DNA from: Aquimarina aquimarini | GTDB lineage: Bacteria > Bacteroidota > Bacteroidia > Flavobacteriales > Flavobacteriaceae | Reading direction: 5' to 3' | Assembly: GCF_900299535.1 (NCBI RefSeq) | Contig: NZ_OMKE01000014.1 | Coordinates: 57,652 to 121,651 of the forward strand | DNA length: 64,000 nt | Shown: positions 24,664-33,616 of the stretch, in pieces | Position numbering within the stretch: the first letter of the stretch is position 1 | Layout of the letters: each line of letters begins with the position of its first letter | Translations under genes and position numbers: made by a program | The notes under the pieces: generated by a model | What the model saw: the letters and a program-made list of their open reading frames with translations, nothing else | Told to the model about the DNA's origin: nothing | Database searches by the model: none

Positions 24664-27057
24664 ATGAAAGGACTCACATGCTTATTAGTGTTTCTTTTTT
24701 TGGTAAACCTCGTATCAGCACAGGAATGTGATAAATCACTCTCTGGTAGAGTTATAGATTTTCATGATGGGGTGCCTCTAGAAGGAGCTACAATAACATT
24801 TAACAACCGCACAGTAGTGACAGATGTAACTGGCACATATCACATTAAAGGTTTATGTACAACAGCGTACGCTTTTACAATATCCCATGAAAAATGCAAC
24901 TCTCAGGTAGTTACATTAGAGATGGCAAGGGTATCTGATAAAGATTTTTATCTAGAACATCATCTTAATGAACTTGATGAAGTAAAGGTAGATGGAGCAG
25001 ATATTAGTAAAACAAACTCTGCTCAAGAAGAAACCATTGGGTCAGAAATTATTGATAAATATAGTAATGCTTCACTAGGAGATGCTCTTAGAGGGATTAC
25101 AGGTGTTTCCTCATTAAATACTGGATCAACCATAGTAAAACCAATTATTCAAGGATTAAGCGGCAGTAGAGTACTTATTATGAATAATGGTGTGCGTATG
25201 CAGGATATGGAGTGGGGAGATGAGCATGCTCCTAATATTGATATCAATACAGCAGGAAATATTACTGTGGTAAAAGGAGCTTCTGCATTGAGATATGGTG
25301 GTGATGCTATTGGTGGAGTAATTATTATGCAACCTAGTAAAGTACCAACAAAAGACACTCTTTATGGAAAAACAGTAGCTTCAGGAGCAACAAATGGTTG
25401 GGGAGGTTCAATTACATCAGAATTAATAAAAGGATATAAAAGCGGCTGGTTTCTTAAAGCACAAGGAAGCTTAAAACGTTTTGGTGATGTAGAAGCACCA
25501 GATTATGTGCTCTCTAATACAGGAATATTTCAGAAAGGAGCATCATTCTCTTTTGGAGTAAATAAATTTACTCATGGTTGGGATGCATATTATTCCTTTT
25601 TTGAGAATGAAATTGGCGTATTGGCAGCTTCACACATAGGTAGTGTAGATGATCTTATTAATGCAATAAATAGTCAAAAACCTGCAATTGTTAGAGATTT
25701 TACCTATAAAATTAATGCTCCAAAACAAGAAGTTACTCATCACCTAGGGCGATTACGATATTTCAAACGTTTTGAGGAATTAGGAAAATGGAGTACGCAA
25801 TATGATTTTCAGTATAATAAGCGATTTGAATTTGATATCCGTAGAATTGAAGAACGTAATAAAAAACCAAGTATAGACCTAGAATTAAAAACACATACAC
25901 TCACCTCAGACTTTAGATTTGATTCAAATCCAGAGTTATTGTGGAGTATTGGTGGTCTATTTAGATATCAAAATAATTTTGCAGACCCTAGTACAGGGGT
26001 AAGAAGACTTATTCCTGATTATGACAAGTACGATGCTGGAGTATTTATTACAGGAGAGTATGACTTAACAAACAATATTGTAATAGATGGAGGTATTAGG
26101 TATGATTATAATCGTATAGATGCCAAAAAGTTTTATTTAAAATCAAGATGGGAAGAAAGAAATTATTCTATTGATTTTTCTAACCTTATCATTGAAGACT
26201 TTAATACACAATGGCTTGTTAATCCAGTTTTTGACTATCACAGTATTTCTGGTACTGCAGGAATACAATATATATATAAAGAAGATTATGAGTTCAGGTT
26301 CAATTACGCATTAGCGCAACGAGCTCCTAACCCATCAGAATTGTTCAGTGATGGATTGCATCATTCTGCAGCCAGAATTGAATTGGGAGACTTAAGAATA
26401 GATCAAGAAACATCTCATAAAATATCAATAACAGCACAAAAGAATACAGAGAAATGGGGCTGGGAAATTGCGCCTTACGCCAATTTTATAAATGATTATG
26501 TTTTATTAGAACCCGTTGATGTACAACTCTCTATAAGAGGTGCATTTCCTGTTTGGGAGTACAGACAAACTGATGTTACATTAGTAGGATTAGATGCAAA
26601 GCTGTATACAAATTGGAACAAACATTGGAGAACAGATCATAGTTTCTCTTTGGTAAAAGGAAATGAAAATAAGAATGATATACCACTGATTAATATACCA
26701 TCAGCAAATTTTGATAATCGTATTACCTACACAAATAAGAACTGGTATGGATTTAATGCATCATTAGAAAGCCAGTATTTTTTCAGGCAAAATGAATACC
26801 CTGATAATATTTCAGTATTTTCTCCACAACAACAAGAAACCGTTGAATTAGATATCAACACTCCTCCTAAAGCATATCATTTATTAAATGCAGATGCTAG
26901 TATGGAGTTTCCTCTTGGAGAAAAAAATATAGTAAAAGTAGGAGTAACGGTAAACAATATATTAAATAAAAATTATAGGAACTATTTGAATCGTCAACGA
27001 TATTTTGCAGATGATTTAGGTAGAACATTTTTATTAAGATTTTCAATTAAATATTAA
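24664..27057 (+). CDS. TonB-dependent outer membrane receptor
   Basis: A 797-residue receptor that imports a ligand across the outer membrane using TonB energy. Its signal peptide ends LVSAQ. A CarboxypepD_reg-like domain (RVIDFHDGVPLEGATITF) follows, then the plug with IQGLSGSRVLIMNNGVRMQD and VVKGASALRYGGDAIGGV, and a barrel ending in FLLRFSIKY. Plug residues WGDEHAPNID are reminiscent of receptors tied to metal uptake. Together with the His/Cys-rich small protein upstream, a zinc or other metal ligand is plausible but unproven. No SusD partner is present, so glycan uptake is unlikely. Confidence 0.88.
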   Translation: MKGLTCLLVFLFLVNLVSAQECDKSLSGRVIDFHDGVPLEGATITFNNRTVVTDVTGTYHIKGLCTTAYAFTISHEKCNSQVVTLEMARVSDKDFYLEHHLNELDEVKVDGADISKTNSAQEETIGSEIIDKYSNASLGDALRGITGVSSLNTGSTIVKPIIQGLSGSRVLIMNNGVRMQDMEWGDEHAPNIDINTAGNITVVKGASALRYGGDAIGGVIIMQPSKVPTKDTLYGKTVASGATNGWGGSITSELIKGYKSGWFLKAQGSLKRFGDVEAPDYVLSNTGIFQKGASFSFGVNKFTHGWDAYYSFFENEIGVLAASHIGSVDDLINAINSQKPAIVRDFTYKINAPKQEVTHHLGRLRYFKRFEELGKWSTQYDFQYNKRFEFDIRRIEERNKKPSIDLELKTHTLTSDFRFDSNPELLWSIGGLFRYQNNFADPSTGVRRLIPDYDKYDAGVFITGEYDLTNNIVIDGGIRYDYNRIDAKKFYLKSRWEERNYSIDFSNLIIEDFNTQWLVNPVFDYHSISGTAGIQYIYKEDYEFRFNYALAQRAPNPSELFSDGLHHSAARIELGDLRIDQETSHKISITAQKNTEKWGWEIAPYANFINDYVLLEPVDVQLSIRGAFPVWEYRQTDVTLVGLDAKLYTNWNKHWRTDHSFSLVKGNENKNDIPLINIPSANFDNRITYTNKNWYGFNASLESQYFFRQNEYPDNISVFSPQQQETVELDINTPPKAYHLLNADASMEFPLGEKNIVKVGVTVNNILNKNYRNYLNRQRYFADDLGRTFLLRFSIKY

Positions 27058-27084
27058 ATTAAATATTAAATTAAACTAAAAGTA

Positions 27085-27684
27085 ATGAACACACGTAAAT
27101 TTTTATCAACGCTTTTTATTGGAGGTATTCTATTCACATCTTGCTCCAGTGACGATGATAACCCTGTACCAGTAAATGAGGAAGAATTAATAACAAAGAT
27201 GACAGTCTCGTTAGTCAATGCTGGAGAAACAGTGACTCTTACGGTTACAGATGAAGATGGAGCAGATGGACCAAAAGACCCGCAGGTAACAGTTTCAGGT
27301 AATTTGAATGCCAATACAACTTATACTGGCTCTGTAGAATTATTGAATGGATCAGTAAGTCCAGCAGAAATTATTAATGAAGAGATAGAAGAAGAAGCAG
27401 ATGAGCACCAATTCTTTTATCAAACAAGTACAGCATTAGATATTACAACAACGTATACAGATAAAGAATCTGATTATAAAAAAGCAGATGGCACATCTTT
27501 TACAACAGAGAATCCTGTAGGGTTAACATTTACGTTAGCAACAAAAGAAGCAGGAACAGGTACATTAACAGTAACGTTAAGACATCAACCTAATAAAGGT
27601 GCAACTGGAGTAACTGGAGGAGATATTACAAATGCAGGAGGAGAAACAGATATCACTCAAAGTTTTGATATTACTGTACAATAA
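27085..27684 (+). CDS. surface lipoprotein linked to the TonB receptor
   Basis: A 199-residue lipoprotein. The signal FLSTLFIGGILFTSC is followed by C-S-S-D-D-D, the acidic stretch known in flavobacteria to send lipoproteins to the cell surface. The rest is a Thr/Val-rich beta-type domain ending ITNAGGETDITQSFDITVQ, a form often found behind TonB receptors of this class. Ligand is unknown; it probably presents the substrate to the receptor encoded 27 bases upstream. Genes 24295-27684 appear to be one operon ended by the hairpin at 27792. Confidence 0.75.
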   Translation: MNTRKFLSTLFIGGILFTSCSSDDDNPVPVNEEELITKMTVSLVNAGETVTLTVTDEDGADGPKDPQVTVSGNLNANTTYTGSVELLNGSVSPAEIINEEIEEEADEHQFFYQTSTALDITTTYTDKESDYKKADGTSFTTENPVGLTFTLATKEAGTGTLTVTLRHQPNKGATGVTGGDITNAGGETDITQSFDITVQ

Positions 27685-27737
27685 GCAAAGCACATAGAAA
27701 TATAATATAGTGCTAACAAAAGAATAATTGAAATGTA

Positions 27738-27818
27738 ATAATTATGTAAGTTGAATTTGTGTAAAGTCTTCATAATTAATTTCAATTTTAACCCTCGGGA
27801 GACACTCCCGAGGGTTTT
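27738..27818 (+). repeat. duplicated terminator-bearing element, copy A
   Basis: An 80-base unit with the core TAAGTTGAATTTGTGTAAA and TTTCAATTTTA, then the perfect hairpin CCCTCGGGA-gacac-TCCCGAGGG (27792-27813) and T5. It is the likely terminator of the TonB operon. The whole unit, not just the hairpin, recurs at 28124-28214. Confidence 0.6.
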
Positions 27819-28123
27819 TAAACCAACACTCTGGCTTAAAGACTAAATAAAATAAACCAGAGCTAGTACTCTCTTTTTGAGATACAAAAAAAATAAAAAA
27901 GCATTGTTCTTGGATTTGAAAAAACGATAGAGAATATGGAAGTATAAATTTCATAAAATTATGTTAACGCTTGATTTTTAGAAAGTTGATTACAGTAGTT
28001 TTATGAGTGTATTACCGTAGTATTAAGTGTTAATTATTATCAAATAAATGTTAAAACAGTTATGAAATAGCGCTTATATTCGTAATATCAATCCAAAGTA
28101 ACAAACGATAAAATTGAAACTAT

Positions 28124-28214
28124 CATAATTAGTATAAGTTGAGTTTGTGTTAAATACATACAATTATGTTTCAATTTAGACCCCTGGGAGTAGTTAACCT
28201 GGGGGTTGCTTTTT
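28124..28214 (+). repeat. duplicated terminator-bearing element, copy B (candidate small RNA)
   Basis: It repeats copy A: TAAGTTGAGTTTGTGTTAAA, TTTCAATTTAGA, then the hairpin ACCCCTGGG/CCTGGGGGT (28180-28208) and a T5 tract. No gene lies between it and the TonB operon end 440 bases upstream, and a possible -7 element (TATATTCG, about 28075) precedes it, so it could be the 3' part of a short independent RNA of about 130 bases. Read on the other strand, 28145-28123 matches the leader of the astacin gene. Confidence 0.45.
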
Positions 28215-28294
28215 ATATATACCAAGCATAAATATTCTGGTACTTCAAAACAGTACTATGGGAATTATAGAAGTATAAATCAAGTTTATAAATA

Positions 28295-28455
28295 ATACCA
28301 GTTATACTTTGAATTTACTGTAAAAGAAAAGCAGCTATTTTTTGTTTATGCAAAGAAGAAAAAGTTAGCATAGCTATAGCTACGGTTAATTTTTATTCTG
28401 AAGCATAGGCGAAAAAGAGAATTTTATTGCGGTAAAATCAACGTGTAAGTGGTAT
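28295..28455. mobile_element. MITE-like element with imperfect terminal inverted repeats
   Basis: The left end ATACCAGTTATACTTTGA (28295-28312) and the inverted right end ATACCACTTACACGTTGA (28455-28438 read on the minus strand) agree at 14 or 15 of 18 positions, and the similarity continues weakly outwards (TATA..TATACC). The 161-base element has no open frame and contains a palindromic TAGCTATAGCTA (28370-28382) inside a run beginning GAAGAAAAAGTTAGCATAGC. Size, terminal repeats and lack of coding fit a non-autonomous miniature element. Other copies would have to be sought elsewhere. Confidence 0.5.
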
Positions 28456-28501
28456 AAGTATACCTAAATATCAATAAGATAAAGATGGATGATATCTATT
28501 T

Positions 28502-29751
28502 TTATTGACTTTGATGTACTTTGCTTTTGTGTTTAAGCTTACGTACAACCAACAAGGAAGATATTGCTATAAATAACCACAGTATATCAAATACAAAAAC
28601 GCTGTAATTCTTATTTGAAAAAGTTACCCAAAGCCAATTTCCTGATGAAAAACCGTTTATAAACGGAATGACTAATCCCAAAACTCCCCCTGATAATAAG
28701 GTGTATTTGTTGGTAAAATAATTGTTTTTTTCATCCAAAAGAAAATAGACAATACAAACCATCCACCAAAAAAGACACAATACAAGATTAGTTTTCGTTC
28801 TTGATTGAAAGGTTCTGGAATTAGCTTAGAAGCTATAAAAGCTAATGCGGTAGCAGGAAACATAGTTAAGCAAAATGCCATATAAATATAACCTACCTGT
28901 GCATTGAATTTTTTTTGTTTCTCTGGCACGTTTTTTTTGTCCCTAGCCGTAAGCCAAATTAAGACACCCGTGATGATAACAAAGCAGGTTATCATGGTCA
29001 TTATAAAGTAGATGATTTTTAAGAGATAATTCGGCCAAGTACCCAGTTCCCCAAATTTTGCATGATGTAAATTACCTGCAACTTCATAAACAGCTTTTGA
29101 ATAGCCTAAGTCATTGGGGTCTGTGATCGAAGTGATTTTTTTTGTTGTAAAATCATAGCTAATTTCAGCATTGTGAAAAAATTGTTTTTTCTCTTTTAGT
29201 GTTCCGTAAACTGTAATCGTACTATTATAGTTTCCATAATTATTTACTTCAAGATAATTAGAAGAAAAACCCTTCCAGGAGGTTTGTAAACTATCTAAAA
29301 ATGGAGTTATTAAAGGGGCTTTGTTTATGTGTTTACTAGAGGTATAATTACTGTTGGTATCTACTATTTCTACAGAAATTTTCTCTGTTTGATTTTCAGG
29401 AAAAAGAGCTTCTAATGGTTGTTTTGTTAGTATGTATAGGCAAAACATAGCTCCTGTTAATGCATACATAAATTGAAAAGGTAGCCCAATAACCCCAAGA
29501 GTTGTATGTGCATCTGCCCAAACCGTTTTTAATTTTGCCCAAGGTCTAAATACATAAAAGTTGGATATTATTTTTTTCCAATGAACAATCACTCCCGTTA
29601 CAATGGCAAACAAAAAGAAAAACGAAACAAAACCAGCCAAATAATAACCAAAAAGACTAGCAGAATATTTATTATAAACCCTTTCAAATCCCTCTGATGT
29701 TTTGATATCAAAAATAAGATATGTATTGCTGTTTGATTTTTGAGATGACAA
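28502..29751 (-). pseudogene. PepSY-type membrane protein interrupted by a one-base frameshift
   Basis: The intact 5' frame (28672-29751, 359 codons) encodes an inner-membrane protein. It has helices near residues 30-55 (AGFVSFFFLFAIVTGVIVHW), 80-105, 240-265 and later, a PepSY-like periplasmic part, and the HHAKFGELG motif of PepSY-associated transporters. Similar proteins are linked to siderophore or heme iron reduction. It ends prematurely, but another frame continues the same helices (GGVLGLVIPFINGF, FDILWLFIAISSLLVV) to a stop at 28502. The switch falls at an A7 run (28725-28731, T7 on the plus strand); one extra A restores about 415 codons. Either an inactivating deletion, a sequencing error, or slippage on A7 producing some full protein. 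Confidence 0.72.
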
Positions 29752-30347
29752 TTTTGGGGTGTTTTTTTTGCCAAAGGTAATGTTATTTAGAATTATTACA
29801 AATAATAAAATATAAGTTTTACCTCCTCTTTTGGTGATTTATTTTATAAAATCAGAGAATAATTTATCGGTAGTAACTTTATTATTAATAGTGTGAGGTA
29901 GTTAATTCAGAGGTTATTCTTTTTGTGTACTTTTTTTAAACAAGTCTTATATGATTACATGGGCGATCTTGTGTTTTATCAGGATACAGATGCATGCAGC
30001 TGGAGATGAGCAATAAACAATAATATTGCTAGCAACACAATGTGTTATGTTTCTCCCACTGTATAGAAGCAGAAAATTCCTTAGCTTTGGAAAAGCAAAC
30101 TAAACATAACACTTCGTATACTCTATTGATCAAATTGTTTGCTTTCGTTGCACAAACGATTTAATCAACGACATTAAAGTTGAGTTTACTTAGATGTTAT
30201 CCGCAATTCCAAATTTGGATCAGATATTTTTTCTGAGGTTTATAAAAGCTGTATGGAGTTTCTTTTCCTAAGTAGTTTATGGCATATCTCTGACTTTAGG
30301 AATGAGGATTGCCCATTTGTTTAATGAAGCCTATTAATATAGATACA
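29752..30347. other. gene-free region holding a large palindrome
   Basis: No gene seen in about 600 bases. Besides the palindrome at 30106-30200, GTGTTATGTTT (30042-30052) and its exact complement AAACATAACAC (30102-30112) flank a 49-base stretch, so the second arm is shared between two overlapping palindromes. The left 200 bases are AT-rich without clear structure. Confidence 0.5.
30106..30200. other. attC-like hierarchical palindrome
   Basis: Nested arms pair from outside in. ATAAC (30106-30110) pairs with GTTAT (30196-30200), GTATACTC (30116-30123) with GAGTTTAC (30182-30189, one mismatch), and TTGATCAAATTGTTTG (30126-30141) with CAAACGATTTAATCAA (30153-30168, 14 of 16). Each arm is separated by unpaired spacers of unequal length. 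That is the R''-L''...L'-R' layout of integron attC sites, and two cargo-type genes follow. The outer boxes only partly fit RYYYAAC and GTTRRRY, and no integrase gene is in the window, so the identity is tentative. Confidence 0.4.
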
Positions 30348-30734
30348 ATGAAAATTGAAAAATTGCATCACATTGCTATTATCTGTTCTGATTATGAAAA
30401 ATCTAAAAAGTTTTACACCGAAATTTTGGGATTCAAAATTAAAAGTGAAACTTACAGAGTAGAACGGCAATCATATAAGCTTGACCTTTCACTAAACGGA
30501 CAGTATTTAATTGAGTTATTTTCATTTCCGAATCCTCCAAAAAGATTAACAAGACCTGAATCTGCGGGTTTAAGGCATATTGCATTTGCAGTTACAGACC
30601 TTGATTCATGTGTGGAGTTTTTAAAATCAAATGATGTAATAACAGAAGCAATACGAATAGATGAGTTTACAAATAAAAGGTTTACTTTTCTTAATGATCC
30701 TGATAAACTACCAATTGAATTATATGAGTTATGA
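30348..30734 (+). CDS. VOC (glyoxalase/bleomycin-resistance-like) protein
   Basis: A 128-residue member of the vicinal-oxygen-chelate fold, starting MKIEKLHHIAIICSDYEKSKKFY and ending PDKLPIELYEL. The His in HHIA, the mid-chain His in LRHIAFAV and the terminal Glu are possible metal ligands. Substrate is unknown. The ATG at 30348 is chosen since it gives the family-typical start; in-frame upstream starts at 30309 and 30324 would add residues of no family character. Its stop overlaps the next start (ATGA at 30731), so the two are co-translated. Its position behind the attC-like palindrome suggests horizontally acquired cargo. Confidence 0.85.
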   Translation: MKIEKLHHIAIICSDYEKSKKFYTEILGFKIKSETYRVERQSYKLDLSLNGQYLIELFSFPNPPKRLTRPESAGLRHIAFAVTDLDSCVEFLKSNDVITEAIRIDEFTNKRFTFLNDPDKLPIELYEL

Positions 30735-31336
30735 TAAACATTAAACATTTCCTACAAAACTTTTACTTTCCTCTTATACAAGATAAAACAAAACAACCTT
30801 GGGATGTCATTACTGATTTAGAAAACATAATAATCAATCGTATTTCTATGCTTAATACTGACTACAAAATAGAAAACAATATTGCAATTCATAAAACTGC
30901 TTTGATAGAAAAAAATGTCACTATTAAGGCACCAGCAATTATCGAAAAGAATTGCTTTATCGGTGCAAATGCTTACTTACGAAATGGTATTTACCTTGCA
31001 GAGAATGTGAAAATTGGAGCAAGTTGTGAGATTAAATCATCCTGTATTTTCAATAACAGTGCTATTGCTCATTTTAATTTTATCGGTGATAGTGTTATCG
31101 GGCAAAAAGTTAATTTTGAAGCAGGTTCTATTACAGCCAATCATTACAATGAAAGAAAAGAAAAACGAATTTTTGTAACATACAATGGAATAATTATCGA
31201 TACCAAAACAGAAAAGTTTGGTTCTTTGGTTGGAGATAATTCAAAAATTGGAGCAAATGCTGTTTTATCACCAGGGACAATTTTAGAGGCTAATAGCATA
31301 GTAAAGCGACTTGAATTAATAGAACAAGTAAAATGA
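30731..31336 (+). CDS. left-handed beta-helix (hexapeptide repeat) protein
   Basis: A 201-residue protein with hexapeptide repeats from about residue 50 on: IAIHKTALIEKNVTIKAP, IEKNCFIGANAYLRNGI, VKIGASCEIKSS, VIGQKVNFEAGS and SKIGANAVLSPGT. This is the LpxA/GlmU-type beta-helix, typical of acyl- or acetyltransferases. The Asn-rich loop with FVTYNGIIIDTKTEKFGSLVGD is also typical of GlmU C-terminal-like proteins. No nucleotidyltransferase domain precedes it. Function is unknown; it is possibly a sugar acetyltransferase. Overlaps the VOC gene by four bases and ends at a hairpin. Confidence 0.75.
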   Translation: MINIKHFLQNFYFPLIQDKTKQPWDVITDLENIIINRISMLNTDYKIENNIAIHKTALIEKNVTIKAPAIIEKNCFIGANAYLRNGIYLAENVKIGASCEIKSSCIFNNSAIAHFNFIGDSVIGQKVNFEAGSITANHYNERKEKRIFVTYNGIIIDTKTEKFGSLVGDNSKIGANAVLSPGTILEANSIVKRLELIEQVK

Positions 31337-31339
31337 TAA

Positions 31340-31378
31340 AAAGGCTTTACGAGATAAACCTCTGTAAAGCCTTTCAAA
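31340..31378. terminator. bidirectional terminator between convergent genes
   Basis: AAAGGCTTTAC (31340-31350) pairs with GTAAAGCCTTT (31364-31374). On the minus strand the stem leads into a T run and could stop the choice-of-anchor-I gene; on the plus strand it closes the cargo genes. Confidence 0.72.
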
Positions 31379-31424
31379 AAAATAAAACATACACCTTTCT
31401 CAATAGATAGGGATAAGGTAACAC

Positions 31425-33002
31425 CTAATCATCATCACATGTAGCTGTTTTGTTTTCATAAATAGTTACGGTACCACTTCCTTCATTACTTACTACGAGC
31501 AATGGTTTTTTTGTAGGACTATCTTTTCTGGATATGGCAAGTAATCCTTCTGGGGCACTATCTCCTGGATGCGTTAAAATTTGTACAAATTGAGGAGAAA
31601 CAGGGTTACTGATATCATAAACCAGTACCTCGTCATCACGTTCAAGTCCAACAAAAAGTACATATTTATCATCACATAGTTTCATGGCATCTACCGTTTC
31701 TGGTTCAGCACCTTTATCATCACTTCTTTTATCATTCCCATTAAAAACGTTAGGAGTTAACTCTAATGTTTTTAAACCAATGTCATTACCACTATCATAA
31801 AGTAAAGCACCTTTTGTTGACCACACAGAAAAAGAACGTGCACCAAATGAATACAAGGCATTATTTTCTTTGTTTTTAGGGCTTTTTAAAGCATTAGTGA
31901 TTTTTAGTCTTCCTAGATTTGCATTATTTTGATAATCTCCTTGGGCAGGAAAAATTGAAGGGTTTAAGATAAGGTCTGCGACTCGAGCCTCTTCACTAAA
32001 CCCAGTATAATCTCTAGAATCACCTTCATTAGCAGAAAAAATATACCCTTTTCCGTTGATATTCATATATTTGATTCCATCGGGTTGATACATCCCGTAT
32101 ACAGGAACAGACCAGTGTTTTAATCTTTTTTGATTGTCTTTATCACTAGCATCTATTTCATTTCCAGGTAAAGAATAATCTTTAAACCCTAATGGATAGA
32201 TAGCAACAATTCGCTTATTTTCTAGGTCAACTTCTGCCAGTCCGTTATTTTCTTGTAGCGCAACCCAAGCAGTTTTAGAATTTTTAGAAACAGCCACATA
32301 TTCTGGCTCTACATCTCTTGATAGGTTTGCATTAGGACTAAATACTCTAAACCCTTTTGCTTCTAGAGCAGTTTCTTGAAGATTAAAAGCATGAAAATCT
32401 AAAGTAACGACATTGTTTTTCTTCAAATCAATAACACTGATAGACCCTTCGGGATCAAAGGAGAAATCATCATTAGGCTCCCCCTCATTGGCCACAACAA
32501 TTTTTTTGCCATCAGGAGTAAAAGTGATCATGTCAGGTAATGCCCCTACAGTAAATGTGTTTTCCAGTAATTGAGTTTTTGTATCATATACCAATACTGT
32601 TCCTGGATTTTGTTTTATAGGAGCTTCTACAGCGATTGCTAATTTCCCTTTTTTTACAGAAACACTATTGGCTCCCCCCAATGCGCTTAGGTCTATAGAG
32701 GGTTCCTCAATAGGGGTATTGATATCACTGATATTATAGACAGATATTTCCCGTATTCCTAGTACGATATCGTTATTAACGATAAAAAGCTTATTTGTTT
32801 CAGGATCAAAAGCTGTAATTTCTGCAGCTGCTTGATTACCAACATCAATGGTGGATTTTTGTTGAAAATTAATACTGAATTCTTCTTCATTATCTTTTCT
32901 AAAATTTTCAGAATTTAATTCGATATCATCTGAACATGATACAGCAAAGAGAGGTATCAAGAAAAGAAGGCTTTTTTTTAATGGTTTGTGTGAATTTTTC
33001 AT
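31425..33002 (-). CDS. choice-of-anchor-I family lipoprotein (beta-propeller, esterase/phosphatase-like)
   Basis: A 525-residue lipoprotein with signal LLFLIPLFAVSC and the surface-type acidic start CSDDIE. The body is a beta-propeller rich in LVIVD-like blades. PDMITFTPDGKKIVVANEGEPNDDF and IFSANEGDSRDY are hallmarks of the choice-of-anchor-I group, related to PhoX-like phosphatases and esterase-like phytase proteins. Enzyme activity is not assured. It is divergent from the TonB receptor at 33617, and such pairs often work together at the cell surface. Confidence 0.78.
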   Translation of the reverse strand: MKNSHKPLKKSLLFLIPLFAVSCSDDIELNSENFRKDNEEEFSINFQQKSTIDVGNQAAAEITAFDPETNKLFIVNNDIVLGIREISVYNISDINTPIEEPSIDLSALGGANSVSVKKGKLAIAVEAPIKQNPGTVLVYDTKTQLLENTFTVGALPDMITFTPDGKKIVVANEGEPNDDFSFDPEGSISVIDLKKNNVVTLDFHAFNLQETALEAKGFRVFSPNANLSRDVEPEYVAVSKNSKTAWVALQENNGLAEVDLENKRIVAIYPLGFKDYSLPGNEIDASDKDNQKRLKHWSVPVYGMYQPDGIKYMNINGKGYIFSANEGDSRDYTGFSEEARVADLILNPSIFPAQGDYQNNANLGRLKITNALKSPKNKENNALYSFGARSFSVWSTKGALLYDSGNDIGLKTLELTPNVFNGNDKRSDDKGAEPETVDAMKLCDDKYVLFVGLERDDEVLVYDISNPVSPQFVQILTHPGDSAPEGLLAISRKDSPTKKPLLVVSNEGSGTVTIYENKTATCDDD

Positions 33003-33616
33003 TTTTAGTGAGTTTGTAAAACTTTGATTTGTAAATATTTGTGGTTAATTGGCAGGTATAACGAAAGAATGGCGCTAATGTTTTGTTAGCATTAATCTTT
33101 TATTGATTTTTTTATCAATAGTAGAAAACTCCAATTGTAAATTTTATTTGATTGAAAGTGAATCGGATGAAATAATGTTTTCTTTTTTTTAAAGAAAACA
33201 AAACATTGCTAACACTGAAGTTGAAAAAGTGTAACTCTAAATGGGGGTAATTTTTATAAATTTAACACCCGATTTCCCTTATACATCACTTTTTTTTGAG
33301 ACTTATGTTGCAAAGATTATGGATGTTTAATTAACATTTTTTTGGTTGATAAGTTGTGAATATTTTTAAGTAATTCGTTGTTAATATGATACGAAATAAT
33401 TCTACCTTAAATCTATCAATAAAATTGTGCACAAAATTTAACATTTAAATAAACTATGCGTGCATAAAGATTCGTTCTTTTGCGAAAAATATTAACACTA
33501 TCAATTATTGTGAAACTTGATACGATGTAAGCACTTTTTGAAATATTAAATTCAAATCGTTTTTATTCGTTGCAAGTTCTATGAGATTATTAAAAAAAAC
33601 AGTTAAAAACACATTC
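33003..33616. promoter_or_regulatory. 614-bp divergent intergenic region
   Basis: No gene seen. It contains two hairpins close to the minus-strand gene, GCTAA/TTAGC (from 33074) and TATTGAT-TTTTTT-ATCAATA (33101-33120), and a long AT-rich stretch before the receptor gene. Operators for a shared regulator may lie here, but no recognisable box was found. Confidence 0.4.

Noticed and set aside
28502..28780. 92-codon minus-strand frame as a separate gene
   Set aside because: Its helices continue the PepSY protein in another phase, so it is the 3' part of a frameshifted gene rather than its own gene.
29752..30347. Intact insertion sequence in the gene-free region
   Set aside because: The inverted arms enclose no transposase frame, and the distances fit an attC-like site better.
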